Shown: in pieces, positions 48,182 through 57,492 of the stretch
Numbering within the stretch: position 1 is the stretch's first letter
Layout of the letters: each line of letters starts with the position of its first letter
Source of the DNA: Epithemia pelagica
Taxonomy: Eukaryota; Bacillariophyta; Bacillariophyceae; Surirellales; Surirellaceae
Reading direction: 5' to 3'
Assembly (NCBI GenBank): GCA_946965045.2
Contig: OX337231.1
Coordinates: 930,001-994,000, forward strand
Length of the DNA: 64,000 nt
The notes under the pieces: model-generated
Databases searched by the model: none
The model's input: only the letters and a program-made list of their open reading frames with translations
What the model was told of the DNA's origin: nothing
Program-made: the position numbers and the translations under genes

Positions 48182-48814
48182 GATGAATTCGATGAATGGA
48201 TGGTGAAGAAAGAAAAGTTTCTTTTTGGCTCCCTTTGTAATGGACGCAGGTGGACCAAGTTGAAGATTTTGGATCGGTAGAAACGATCCAAGGCGACGAA
48301 AACTCGAGTCAAACGTGATTGACAGCCATAGACTCGACTAGGTAGGGATTTCTTCTACCTACCTAGGAGTACTTCACCGACAGGGTTTTTCATCTACTCC
48401 TAGATCAAGTCAAAATCAAACGCCTTGGAAAACAAGTTTTTCTACCACAATCAAAGTCGACAGGTCGAAATTCTGATTTATTATCCAAAATCATTTACAA
48501 AATCAAGTCATACCTCTCCACGAATAACTTTATTTTTCACAGTCAAGTCATCATCGAAGGCTTGATTAACAGTAACGCAAGGCATTTATTCTGCTGCTGT
48601 TCAATTGTTGGTCCCGCTGTTCACAGAAGATGACATCGAAGTTAACGCACAACCCACTTCTTCTTAATTTCGGACCGTAAACAGGAAAGGAGAACCAGAG
48701 AACCTAAGACTGCAAGATCCAGAACAATCATTTTGACTCCAAACCAGTTTTTTGATCTCGGATCATTTTGATTCTTCTGGGGCAATCCTGGCGTTCGCAG
48801 AGTGGCGAACCATT
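48182..48814. promoter_or_regulatory. FCP upstream region with two hairpins
   Basis: Region before the FCP start on the minus strand. Two perfect 8-bp inverted repeats are seen: TTGGATCG/CGATCCAA (48269-48276, 48284-48291) and CTAGGTAG/CTACCTAG (48338-48345, 48359-48366). These may be in the leader or promoter. A 90-codon minus-strand frame at 48642-48914 with one hydrophobic stretch overlaps this region and the next; I do not call it a gene. Confidence 0.4.
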
Positions 48815-50030
48815 CAGCGAACAATAGCCAGGTCCAGGACTCAGTTGGTGATTGTTTGTTCGTGCAAAATCTCGCTCTTGTGATTGGCCAGTTTGTCGTC
48901 AATTTTCCACACAATCAAGCCAAACTTGTCCAAACCTTTTCAACAGTCGGACCACCAACCAAGTCCAGCAAGATGATCAAGCTACCTTTGAAAAGCATCG
49001 TCTTACATGCAAGTCCACAACTGCCTCTGGGGTCATCCCATCCTTTAGTTCTGTAGAGATATCGGGGGGACCCAGAGTTTCAGCGAAAACTTGCAGATCT
49101 GGGAGCCTCCAAGTCATTCCAGTCCACTGCGGATCCTCAACAAAGGCCTTGACACTGTCTCCTCTGGGGTTATCTATCACCCCATCTACAGGAAGAATTT
49201 TTACTCCGCCATTAATATCCTTCATGTTCGTAGCCCACTGTTTATCCTTCGTGAGGATCAGAACTGAGATCTTCAAGGCATATGCTCGAGTGTACAGGCC
49301 ACTAACGAATTCTTTGTTTGCAGCTGACTCGGGCAAATCGTCAATGATCAAAATGGGAAGGTCGGCGCGGGTCGCAATCGGACGACCTCTGGTGACTTGT
49401 GCTAGTTGAGCCGTGTTGTGTAAATGTACACTTGGTTCTTCCGCCGTGGCAGGCGTAACGCAACCTTCCGCTAAACGACGGAGATGACTGTACATTTCCC
49501 AGATCTTCGTGCCAGCTGCTCTGGAATCACGTTTCTTCTCTTGAAAAACAAGGCTAGCACAAAGAATTTCGACAAGTAGAGAGGCGGCGTTCGGGGCATT
49601 GCGTTGCGAAGCGAACTTCGTAGGAAAGTCTTCACTTCCGCCTGCATTCACCATAATAGCTCGTTTCGGACAATCAAAACTAACGTCTTCGCCGTGAAGT
49701 AGATGCACGGCAGCAACTGTTTTCCCACATCCTGACACACCGTAGCAGATGTACGTCTTCCCAGGAATTGCCTGCGCGTAGTGCTTGACGAAAATGTTGA
49801 TGGTGTCGCTTGCAACAAGTGTTCTCCTGTCAATTTCAACATTTAGAAGTGCTCTTTTCTTCGCTGATTCGCTTAATTTATCAACAAGCCAATACCATTT
49901 GACTGCATTGACCGAAGATGAAGCCAAGTAGTCCATTGTCTCTGGGCGTGTCTCTTTGGTTTGCGGTTTGGTTTGGTGCTGTTCGCGTTGTGTGTTTGAA
50001 CTCAGTCTGTGCGTCAGCCCACAACTGCTT
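48815..50030. repeat. 1.2-kb duplicated block, intact copy
   Basis: This block, which contains the P-loop ATPase gene and about 160 bp of its 3' flank, recurs in the same orientation at 57384-58556 with only scattered differences. Similarity begins at CAGCGAACA and ends at CAACTGCTT in both copies. I see no terminal inverted repeats or clear target duplications, so segmental duplication is the simplest reading. Confidence 0.75.
48977..49936 (-). CDS. P-loop ATPase-like protein of unknown function (intact copy)
   Basis: 319 residues from ATG at 49936; the open frame upstream begins only at TTG. Walker A is ICYGVSGCGKTVAAVHLL near residue 60. A Walker B candidate is LPILIIDDLPE near residue 200, so an NTP-binding fold (AAA/STAND-like) is likely. 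Between them are helical segments (NAASLLVEILCASLVF; IWEMYSHLRRLAEG). After Walker B comes a strand ending in ILTKD, which could be sensor 1. The C-terminus includes MTWRLPDLQVFAETLGPP. No nuclease, protease or transposase domain is seen. It has a decayed duplicate 8.5 kb downstream on the other side of an LTR element. Confidence 0.65.
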   Translation of the reverse strand: MDYLASSSVNAVKWYWLVDKLSESAKKRALLNVEIDRRTLVASDTINIFVKHYAQAIPGKTYICYGVSGCGKTVAAVHLLHGEDVSFDCPKRAIMVNAGGSEDFPTKFASQRNAPNAASLLVEILCASLVFQEKKRDSRAAGTKIWEMYSHLRRLAEGCVTPATAEEPSVHLHNTAQLAQVTRGRPIATRADLPILIIDDLPESAANKEFVSGLYTRAYALKISVLILTKDKQWATNMKDINGGVKILPVDGVIDNPRGDSVKAFVEDPQWTGMTWRLPDLQVFAETLGPPDISTELKDGMTPEAVVDLHVRRCFSKVA

Positions 50031-51028
50031 TGGTTTAGTAATTTAAAGTTTGAAGTCAAGTCAAGAGCGATTGGTATTACTGACCAAAAGTTGGGAGGTT
50101 AAGTCTGGGGTACTTGGTAGATGACTTTCGAGAGATAATCAATAATCAATTCAAAGGGGGCGGAAAAGATGACTAAAAGTTTGAAGTATGATTTTTTGTG
50201 ACTTCAATACCCACCGACATGCTACGCATAGGAGTAGCTAGAGATAAGCCAAAAGTCAATGTTGCCTTGGTCTCCCTACAGAGCTCTCACCAAAAGGCTC
50301 ATGACATCCATTGAAGCAACTTCCTCTTCAAGCGGGGCCCTCGACCTTGGAACGAGCATATTCGTTAGTTAGAGTCGTGGATGAAGACCTCATCACACGT
50401 TCATCGGGAGCGAGGTCAGGCAACATGGATCTCTCCAGGGTTTCTCATTACTGAATCGCCTTTCTAAGTTCTAGGGTCCTTTTGCAAAAACAAACGACTG
50501 CTTCAGACATGAGAGACTTGCTTTGGGAGGCTTCAACAGTAATCAGTAGCACTAGATTCAACTGTAGCCCTTGTCAAGATCATGGACTACGTAATATTCC
50601 ATTGGTCAAGTAGGGACTCGAGAGAACCCCGAAATAGGGGGAACTCACTCTCGTTTGAGGTGAAACACCATTGGCCATATTCCTTTGAAGGAATCAAGAA
50701 TAGGGACTCGAGAGGGACACCCACTCTCGTTTGAGGTGTATAGGGACGTTGGCCGTAACACTTTCCTTTCCAGCAACATAATGACAACCGGACAACATAT
50801 GGGCTATCCAGTTGAACAATAATTGGACGCGATCCAACAAGAAAACACCATTCAACTGCAAGGAGATGGAATCCTCCAGGCATGCCGAGGGCTGACCACA
50901 GTGATCCACCTACCTAGATGTGGTAGTGAGACGTGAGAGCGGAACAACCCATGCAGAAAGTCGACCCATCCTTCGACTCTGGAAATATATCTATCCACAA
51001 TCTCGAGAACTTCTGGTCTGGTCTGGTC
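50031..51028. other. Intergenic region with short repeat pair
   Basis: About 1 kb before the LTR element. It contains a repeated pair of motifs, TAGGGACTCGAGAG (50611, 50701) each followed by ACTCTCGTTTGAGGTG (50647, 50723). In each pair CGAGAG and CTCTCG can pair as a hairpin. No gene seen. Confidence 0.45.
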
Positions 51029-51033
51029 TGTTC

Positions 51034-51237
51034 TGCCATACCCATGCATAATGGTAGGACGTAAAAATTATGATCTTTAGGAATTAGGCTAGGAAAGTGA
51101 GCGATGGCCAGAGAAGCCATCTGCACACGGAACAAGGACGGACTGAATTCTGAGAACGTCGGTGTCAAAGATTCAACTAGGGACCTATCGAGTCATGTTT
51201 ACGTGGAATCGTGGCGGGACAGAGTCCGGGTACCGCA
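51034..51237 (-). repeat. LTR (left; 3' LTR of the minus-strand element)
   Basis: 204 bp, TGCCATACCC...GGTACCGCA on the plus strand. Differs from the right LTR at one position (GGAAAGTGAG here, GGAAATTGAG there). Short open frames inside it are duplicated with the LTR and are not genes. Confidence 0.95.
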
Positions 51238-51324
51238 CTCTACCTCTCCCTGGTCGGACCTAGGAAGTTCGAGCGGGCCATGGGAAAGCTTGATGGCCAG
51301 AGGCCAACGGCAGTAAAACCCATG

Positions 51325-53180
51325 TCACACACGGTAAGGGATGAGACGCCTGATATTGATGCGCTCGGTAACGTGGGGACCACGTTGAATGGTCACGGTG
51401 CCATTGGAATGGACACGCGTGATAGTGAAAGGATTGGGACTGGTACGAGGTGCCAATTTGTCCGGATTGGTAGCGCGGATGAGCACGCGATCTCCAATCT
51501 TGTAATCATGAAAGACGCGAGAGCGATTTGCGAGTCGAGCTCGTTCGTCAACGATGATTTGGCGTTTTTGACGAATCAATTCCATGTCCACAAGGATGGG
51601 AATGTCGAACAGCATGTCGCGGTGGAACGCAAGACTGCCGGGAGAATGTTTGAGACTGCCGTGGATGGCAGTGCGTGCAGAGTATGCAGCGGTTTGCAGA
51701 GCAGTGTCGACCATGAGAGCGGCCTGTTCAATGTTTTGCGGCGGCTCGTAGTTAACGATAGCGCGTAATGAATTGCCAATCGTCAGATGAAGACGTTCAC
51801 ATAGGGCATTGGATTGTGGATTTTTGACCGTTAGGGGCACTGGCTTGATACCATGATTGCGAAGCACTTGCGTAAACGCATGGCCGATGAACTCGCCGCC
51901 TTGATCGAAAAGGCAACGAACAGGGCGAGGATAGCGTGAAAGCCATGAATTCTCGAGTTGGAGACCAACATGTCGAGCGGTTTTATCGTATATGCGGATA
52001 ATCTCGCAAAAATTAGTGACAGTGTCAGTGACCGTCAGAGCCTGAAAGGTCAGGGCCATGCCATGGACTTTGACTGTCCAGGGGCCGATAAGATCGACGG
52101 CAATGTCGGACCAGGGATTACCACGGACCTCACGAGGAGGCAATTCTCCGTAATGTCGATGAACGACCTTCGACCGTTGACAGGTCGGACAGCTGGAAAC
52201 AGCTTGATCGCAGTAGAGTCCCAATTGGGGATGTGTCATGTGCATGGCGATAGTATCGCGGAGTCGCGTGGAACCAGCGTGGTTAAGCACGAGATGATAC
52301 CAGTTGACTGTATGCGCGAGAAGCGAGTCAGGAATGCGAATGCGCCAGAGGGCATTAACCGATTGTCGATAACAGACAAGGTTGGATTGTGGATTTTCCG
52401 TAGGAAAGGGTTGCAAATGATAATAGTCAGGTTTGGATTGGACCAACGCCATTAAGGCGGCATCGTTTTGTTGATGCTGAAATATCGTAGCATAGTCAAC
52501 CGGTAGGGGTTGGTTGGCCGTAATGGCGGGATGATTAAGATACACATCGATCAACTCTTCGTCCATGAAAATAGGGGATTCATGAGAATCCGCGTCACGA
52601 GACGCTAAGCGGGGGTCATCATTAGGCGCACGAGGAACCTGAAACACGGAGTGTTTGCCGCTATGATCGAAAAGGGATCGTGGTCCAGACGAGGGACCGT
52701 CGGAAGGGACACTCTTCTCCTCCTCTTCTGAAAGAGGGAGACGCGACAACGCGTCGGCGATGACGTTATCCTGGCCAGGAATATAATGAAAGATGGGATT
52801 GTATTCTTCGAGAAAGAGACGCCAACGGTGGACTCGTTGGGAGTTGAGAGTGGAATAAGTGAGATTTTTGTGATCGGTATGAATGTGCAAGGCGGCACAG
52901 CCAAGCAACATGGAGCGGAACTCCTTGAGGGTTTCGACGATGGAGAGTAACTCCTTTTCCATAGTGGTGTAATTCCGCTGAGCGGGGTTGAGCTTGCGTG
53001 AGAAATACGCGACAGGGATGTCTTCCTGCATGATAACAGCGCCAAGCTGATAGTCAGACGCGTCCACAAAGACGTGGAAAGGAATGTTGTGATCGGGATA
53101 GCGGATAAACGCATCATGCGCAAGCATGGCTTTGACGTTTTCAAAGGCTTTCTGACATTGCGGGGGGATCGAAATCAAGA
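51325..53180 (-). CDS. Ty3/gypsy pol fragment: RNase H + integrase (no RT)
   Basis: Open frame of about 620 codons following the deletion junction; it lacks its own credible start. RNase H is seen as FHVFVDASDYQLGAVIMQ, then MEKELLSIVETLKEFR and HIHTDHKNLTYS, giving the usual D, E, D residues. Integrase follows with an HHCC zinc region (WYHLVLNH ... CPTCQRSK) and the core DDE: AVDLIGPW, LFDQGGEF and ALCERLH. The C-terminal part ends near RGPHVTERINIRRLIPY. The frame differs from that of gag-protease and overlaps its end. Upstream of PPQCQKAFENVKAML, which is normally just after RT, the sequence is protease, so the RT region is gone. Confidence 0.85.
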
Positions 53181-55270
53181 AGGACGCCCAGACGGCGAAG
53201 CAAATCGCGACCGATGATGATATCATAGCGACTGTTGGGAGCATCATAGATGTCGACCCATAAGGGATAGGTTACGTGTTTGGTTCGTGAGAACTCTGGG
53301 AGAACAATGTCTTCCAGGAGAATTTCGGACACACCAGAACGAGTTCCCATGGTCGTGTTCACGGAACGGTCGGTAGACCGCGGTATCATGCCTGGTTGAA
53401 GGCAACGTGAATGAAGAATCGTCTTGTCAGCGCCTGAATCGAGCAGGGCACGCAAGGGAAGCGTATTCTCAACACTGCCAATATGGCGAGCCATGACGAT
53501 GGTGAGTGGAACGCATTCAGGCCGAGAAGGCGAATCTAACGAATGAACATCACTAGAGGAAGGAAATTGGGAGTAGAACTCATCATAAGACTCTAGGTTA
53601 TCCAAGTAACCGTTATTAGGATCAATCACCTCGCTTATAAAAGCGTCATCACGACATAGAGACGCGGGCGTAAGCAGCGAGACCTCCTTGGGTGGACAGG
53701 TCGTAGATGTGGGAAATGTCCATTCCGCGCCCATAGATTTTATTGAGCTGGTCGATGACCTCGTTGATGGGTGCATCGGGATGGATTGCGCTGCCGGCAT
53801 AGCCGTTGGCGGGCCAGTTTGGATCTGACATTGCTGCGAGAACAAAATGTCCAGGTGATGAGTCTGATCGTCAGGAGACGAGGAAAAGGAAGATGAAAGG
53901 TGAGACGTACCGGGGACCGTCTTTTCAGGATTGCGAAGATCGCTCCACTGCTGGATTCCCTCGGCATCGACAGGAATGGTAGGGACGCATCCTGGAGGAG
54001 GAGCTACGGCAGGAGGATTGGCAGGAACGGCATTCCATCCATTGCCGGCACCAGCAGAGTCAGAGGCGTGTTGATCACTGCCACGACCTGGGGCAGAAGG
54101 ACGAGAGCCCCAAGTGGCACGCAGAGGAGTGGAAGAGCCACCACGCGGGTTGTTATTGCTATTGGAACCACCACCTTGAGGAGGATTGTTTCCGGCGTTG
54201 CCGCCACTGGTAGAACGGTTAGAACGTTGAACCATGACGTCAAAAAGGCTTTGATTGAAATTGCGACCCGTAGGATTATAAATGCAATCAGCCCAAGAAT
54301 GGTTGCGATGAGATTCCATCGTGGTCCGATACGGACAGGGATCGGAGTTGCCATCGGAGGCGCCACGATTGTCTCCGGAGGAGTCATTACGGTCGGAGGA
54401 GCCACGGCGATTTCCGCCACGTGAGGAATCACGATTGCCACCGCGGAGTCCACCACGAGAGTGGCGAGAGCGCACGCGACGATCGCGATTGCCGCTGTTG
54501 TTGGAGTCGCGAGGACGAGAGTGGTCTTGACGAGACTGCGAACGATTTTGCTGTTGCTCGCGTTGTAGGGCCTTTTGCCTGGAGGCGCGCTGGTATCCGC
54601 GCATGGCTTGCAAGAGAGCATCCGTGTCAAAGTGATTAACAATGTCCGGCACCAAGGGATTGGCTTGTTGAAATTCCGTGCGCCATGTAGTTGGCGAGCC
54701 TTGGTAAAAGGCTTGTTTGAGTTCGTCTTCCGTGAGGGGGACGATTGCAGCGTCGGAGCTGAGGTATTTGAGACCGTTTGAAAACTTGCGAAGGGACTGC
54801 AGATGCGAGTCCACTGTCATGTCTGAGGGCTTCCGAGGCCCAGAAAGAAGGAAGGTGCGGAAAGCACTAACTTCACTGACAAGGACAAGGGGGGCGAAGA
54901 CCGCAGCAATCAAACCTTGGAAGCAGGCTTTATCGAGATTGGTGCCTGGAGGCAAACCGTTGTAGGCTTCGAGAAAAGGATCGGCGATAGCGCTGGTGAC
55001 CGAGCGAGGGAAATACTCGCAACAAGCGGCGAAGGGATCCGGATGACCGGAGATGCGGATCTTGTCCACGAAGTGGAGGACCCAAAGAAAGAGATCGCGA
55101 GGATCTTCATCCGTCAACTCCCGAAATGGGAGGAGGTTGGCGTAATACTTGTCGTCGTCATCTTTGAGCTTGAGAGAGGAAAAGGAATCGGAGGACAGAG
55201 CCTCATCAACGCGACGTTGGAAGCGGAGTGCATCGACAAGGGTAATGAACCCATTGGTGTTGTCTGCCAT
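53141..55270 (-). CDS. Ty3/gypsy Gag and aspartic protease
   Basis: 709 residues from ATG at 55270. The N-terminal 230 residues are a helical Gag capsid-like region (FRELTDEDPRDLFLWVLHFV; DSHLQSLRKFSNGLKYLSS). Residues about 245-330 are Arg/Gly/Ser/Asn-rich with RGG-type repeats and probably bind nucleic acid; no CCHC knuckle is seen. A Pro/Ser/Gly-rich linker follows. The retroviral-type protease has its active site at LRALLDSGADKTILH near residue 608 and the second motif YDIIIGRDLLRRLGVLLDF. The frame stops shortly after this motif, at the point where RT should start, consistent with an internal deletion. Confidence 0.88.
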   Translation of the reverse strand: MADNTNGFITLVDALRFQRRVDEALSSDSFSSLKLKDDDDKYYANLLPFRELTDEDPRDLFLWVLHFVDKIRISGHPDPFAACCEYFPRSVTSAIADPFLEAYNGLPPGTNLDKACFQGLIAAVFAPLVLVSEVSAFRTFLLSGPRKPSDMTVDSHLQSLRKFSNGLKYLSSDAAIVPLTEDELKQAFYQGSPTTWRTEFQQANPLVPDIVNHFDTDALLQAMRGYQRASRQKALQREQQQNRSQSRQDHSRPRDSNNSGNRDRRVRSRHSRGGLRGGNRDSSRGGNRRGSSDRNDSSGDNRGASDGNSDPCPYRTTMESHRNHSWADCIYNPTGRNFNQSLFDVMVQRSNRSTSGGNAGNNPPQGGGSNSNNNPRGGSSTPLRATWGSRPSAPGRGSDQHASDSAGAGNGWNAVPANPPAVAPPPGCVPTIPVDAEGIQQWSDLRNPEKTVPGTSHLSSSFSSSPDDQTHHLDILFSQQCQIQTGPPTAMPAAQSIPMHPSTRSSTSSIKSMGAEWTFPTSTTCPPKEVSLLTPASLCRDDAFISEVIDPNNGYLDNLESYDEFYSQFPSSSDVHSLDSPSRPECVPLTIVMARHIGSVENTLPLRALLDSGADKTILHSRCLQPGMIPRSTDRSVNTTMGTRSGVSEILLEDIVLPEFSRTKHVTYPLWVDIYDAPNSRYDIIIGRDLLRRLGVLLDFDPPAMSESL

Positions 55271-55407
55271 GATGGAGAGATGCAATGGTGAGAAAATGAA
55301 AGGAAAGGAATCAAAGGACGGGCAAAAGGAATTGCACAAACGTCGGCCGCCGGAGGCGTGTTATGGTGAAGAAGGAAAAACAAGGGCGTTGAGGAATCTG
55401 ATCAGAG

Positions 55408-55611
55408 TGCCATACCCATGCATAATGGTAGGACGTAAAAATTATGATCTTTAGGAATTAGGCTAGGAAATTGAGCGATGGCCAGAGAAGCCATCTGCAC
55501 ACGGAACAAGGACGGACTGAATTCTGAGAACGTCGGTGTCAAAGATTCAACTAGGGACCTATCGAGTCATGTTTACGTGGAATCGTGGCGGGACAGAGTC
55601 CGGGTACCGCA
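55408..55611 (-). repeat. LTR (right; 5' LTR of the minus-strand element)
   Basis: 204 bp, one base different from the left LTR, followed by the TGTTC target duplication. On the minus strand it is followed by CTCTGATCAGATTCC, which includes a 10-bp palindrome but no clear tRNA match. Confidence 0.95.
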
Positions 55612-55616
55612 TGTTC

Positions 55617-56106
55617 CTCCTACTTCTAGAGGAAAAATGACACGAGAAGTATTCTATAGGAAGGGTAGTTTCCCACGATCGGGCATGCTCGCGTCCCATT
55701 CAAACCATGACGCGTGACGGTGACGCGTCCGCCACACAAGACTCAAAGGCTGGATCCGCGCCCAAGGCAAATGTAAAAGTCAAACACGAATTCCAATCTA
55801 CGCCCAAGGACATTTCTGACGTTCCAATCCTTTCGTACTTGGACACATTGGGAAATTGCCCTTGTCGCTCGCTGCACGCAGAACGGCGAGAAAAAGACCA
55901 CCACTCTCGCCACAACAGACCCCAAATTGTTGGGTGCTGCTCCTCTTGTCGTTTGTCGTTCTTGTGGATGGGGGTTTTAGATTATTTTTGATATTGCTTC
56001 GCGTAACCAAGAAAAGGAGGCATCTCACTGTTTGGCAATCGTATCTGGTTTTGTATTGGAGTGAGCTGAGCAACCCTTCCAATCACACATTGATCGCCGA
56101 GAAATC
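55617..56106. other. Intergenic region
   Basis: About 490 bp between the LTR element and the next gene; presumed promoter of the latter. No gene recognised. Confidence 0.4.
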
Positions 56107-57135
56107 ATGTCGACTTCTTCCGTATTATCAATGGAGACGGAGCACCATCATCAGCATCCACAACAAGAGAAACTCGAAACTTCTTCCTACGGTTTTACGC
56201 AAACCGGTAGTCAAACCATGGGTCATATCAGTGTTCGAGATCAGGGTTGTCACGGTGATGCCACCGCAACAAAGCAGCACCTGAACAAGTCAGATGGATT
56301 GCTCGACGATTTTCATAGCAATCGTACCTCTCATGACTGTCAACGGACTGCGCCGGACGATTTCTCACCAGTCGTTGTTTCTTGCTGCAAGAGACCATTT
56401 ATTGATGAGTTTAGCGATCCTACCGAAAGCTGCAGTAGCGACGATGATGGCTCTTCGTGTTGCAGCTTTTACGACGATGAGGAAGGTGATGTGGATGGCG
56501 AAGGAGCAATCAATTGTGACGCAATACCCATGGTGACTGAAATAAAAGGAAACGTTGTATTTCAGTCTGTCCACATTCGAGAGTATGCTTCAACAGTGGG
56601 CGACCATCCTCTCTGCGTAGATTCCTGCCCCTTGACCTTTGGCTGGGAACATTTGGATTTGGTAGAACAAGACGTTGAATCGTATGAATCGAAGCGATTC
56701 TTCTTCCGACGGAATGTACCGCGACGATTAGATATTGATCAACGGAGAGATCGTATCAAGGAAACATGTGATATGGACGATCAAACCTTGCAGGATTTGG
56801 AGTTTCAAGTGGCACTGGAAAGACTGAATTCATCTTCACCCAAAGCGTTATCCATGCGTTCCAACCAGGATTGCGAAGATGATGAGGATGAGGAAATGCA
56901 ATTAGAAATCAAAGAAAGCAAAACAGAGTGCTACGACAATAGCCACCGGTGTCTCGAACCTTTCTTCTCACTAAATACATTGGATGAACAGCAATGCTTT
57001 CTGGAACCGGAAGATCCAGAGTTGGAGGTTAGCCCTACTGCTGAAGCTCCCTTGATGACGATATTTTGGGAGCGTGTCGTGCCGAACGAGTTACCACCAC
57101 AGAAACCATCTCCAACTGCTTCCGTTTGGGTATGA
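56107..57135 (+). CDS. Acidic protein of unknown function with an IREY...GDHP motif
   Basis: 342 residues. The first 130 are polar (His/Gln/Ser) then Cys/Asp/Glu-rich. Residues about 155-185 read VVFQSVHIREYASTVGDHP followed by a spacer and LTFGWEHLDL. This resembles a motif I know from many diatom predicted proteins, in which '(I/F)REY/H...LGDNP...P.(T)IGW' is conserved; the function is not known. After it come basic residues (KRFFFRRNVPRRLDIDQRRDR) and an acidic C-terminus. One folded motif in a disordered chain suggests a regulatory or binding role, which is inference only. Confidence 0.6.
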   Translation: MSTSSVLSMETEHHHQHPQQEKLETSSYGFTQTGSQTMGHISVRDQGCHGDATATKQHLNKSDGLLDDFHSNRTSHDCQRTAPDDFSPVVVSCCKRPFIDEFSDPTESCSSDDDGSSCCSFYDDEEGDVDGEGAINCDAIPMVTEIKGNVVFQSVHIREYASTVGDHPLCVDSCPLTFGWEHLDLVEQDVESYESKRFFFRRNVPRRLDIDQRRDRIKETCDMDDQTLQDLEFQVALERLNSSSPKALSMRSNQDCEDDEDEEMQLEIKESKTECYDNSHRCLEPFFSLNTLDEQQCFLEPEDPELEVSPTAEAPLMTIFWERVVPNELPPQKPSPTASVWV

Positions 57136-57280
57136 CACTGACTAGCAGTTTTGGCCATGGTTTGTTTCGCTCCTGAAGCGGTGCTATTTTGCCATCTTTT
57201 TATCGAGAGGTGGTGAATAATAATATCATACATAGTTATCTTGGAGTTTTTGTTAAACTTTTTGGTATCATATCAAACAG

Positions 57281-57492
57281 CGAACAGTAGCCTGGTCCAG
57301 GACTCAGTTGGCGATTGTTTGTTCGTGCAAAATCTTGCCTTTGTGATTGGTCAGTTTGTCGTCAATTTTCCACTCATATCAAACAGCGAACAGTAGCTTG
57401 GTCCAGGACTCAGTTGGCGATTGTTTGTTCGTGCAAAATCTTGCCTTTGTGATTGGTCAGTTTGTCGTCAATTTTCCACACAATCAAGCCAA
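57281..57492. repeat. 106-bp tandem duplication
   Basis: A 106-bp segment beginning CGAACAGTAG occurs twice in tandem (57281-57386 and 57387-57492), differing at a few bases such as GCCTGG/GCTTGG. The second copy is the left edge of the duplicated ATPase block; the intact block at 48.8 kb has only one. Confidence 0.8.

Larger units (their letters stand above)
51029..55616 (-). mobile_element. Ty3/gypsy LTR retrotransposon lacking reverse transcriptase
   Basis: Element of 4578 bp (51034-55611) between 204-bp LTRs, each starting TG and ending CA. The target-site duplication TGTTC flanks it at 51029-51033 and 55612-55616. Coding strand is minus. Order is Gag, aspartic protease, RNase H, integrase, the Ty3/gypsy order, but no reverse transcriptase domain lies between protease and RNase H. 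A purine-rich tract (AGGGAGAGGTAGAG on the minus strand, 51238-51251) adjoins the left LTR, as expected for a polypurine tract. I recognise no primer binding site next to the right LTR. Confidence 0.92.

Noticed and set aside
47468-48280. 270-codon plus-strand frame opposite the FCP gene
   Set aside because: It is the complement of a codon-biased gene whose sense strand gives an exact light-harvesting protein.
48642-48914. 90-codon minus-strand frame with a hydrophobic stretch downstream of the ATPase gene
   Set aside because: No family resemblance. Its first half lies in the duplicated flank, where the second copy does not preserve the same extended frame.
51104-51316. Repeated small frames inside the LTRs (also 55478-55717)
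   Set aside because: They are identical because the LTRs are identical, and they run opposite to the element's coding strand.
54004-54642. 212-codon frame on the same strand as Gag, and plus-strand frames of 124-174 codons in the same area
   Set aside because: All overlap the Gag coding sequence in other frames, within its Arg/Gly/Ser-rich repetitive part; no independent domain.
55390-55407. Possible tRNA primer binding site beside the right LTR
   Set aside because: The sequence after the LTR (minus strand) contains ATCAGA and a palindrome but does not match the 3' end of a tRNA that I can recognise.
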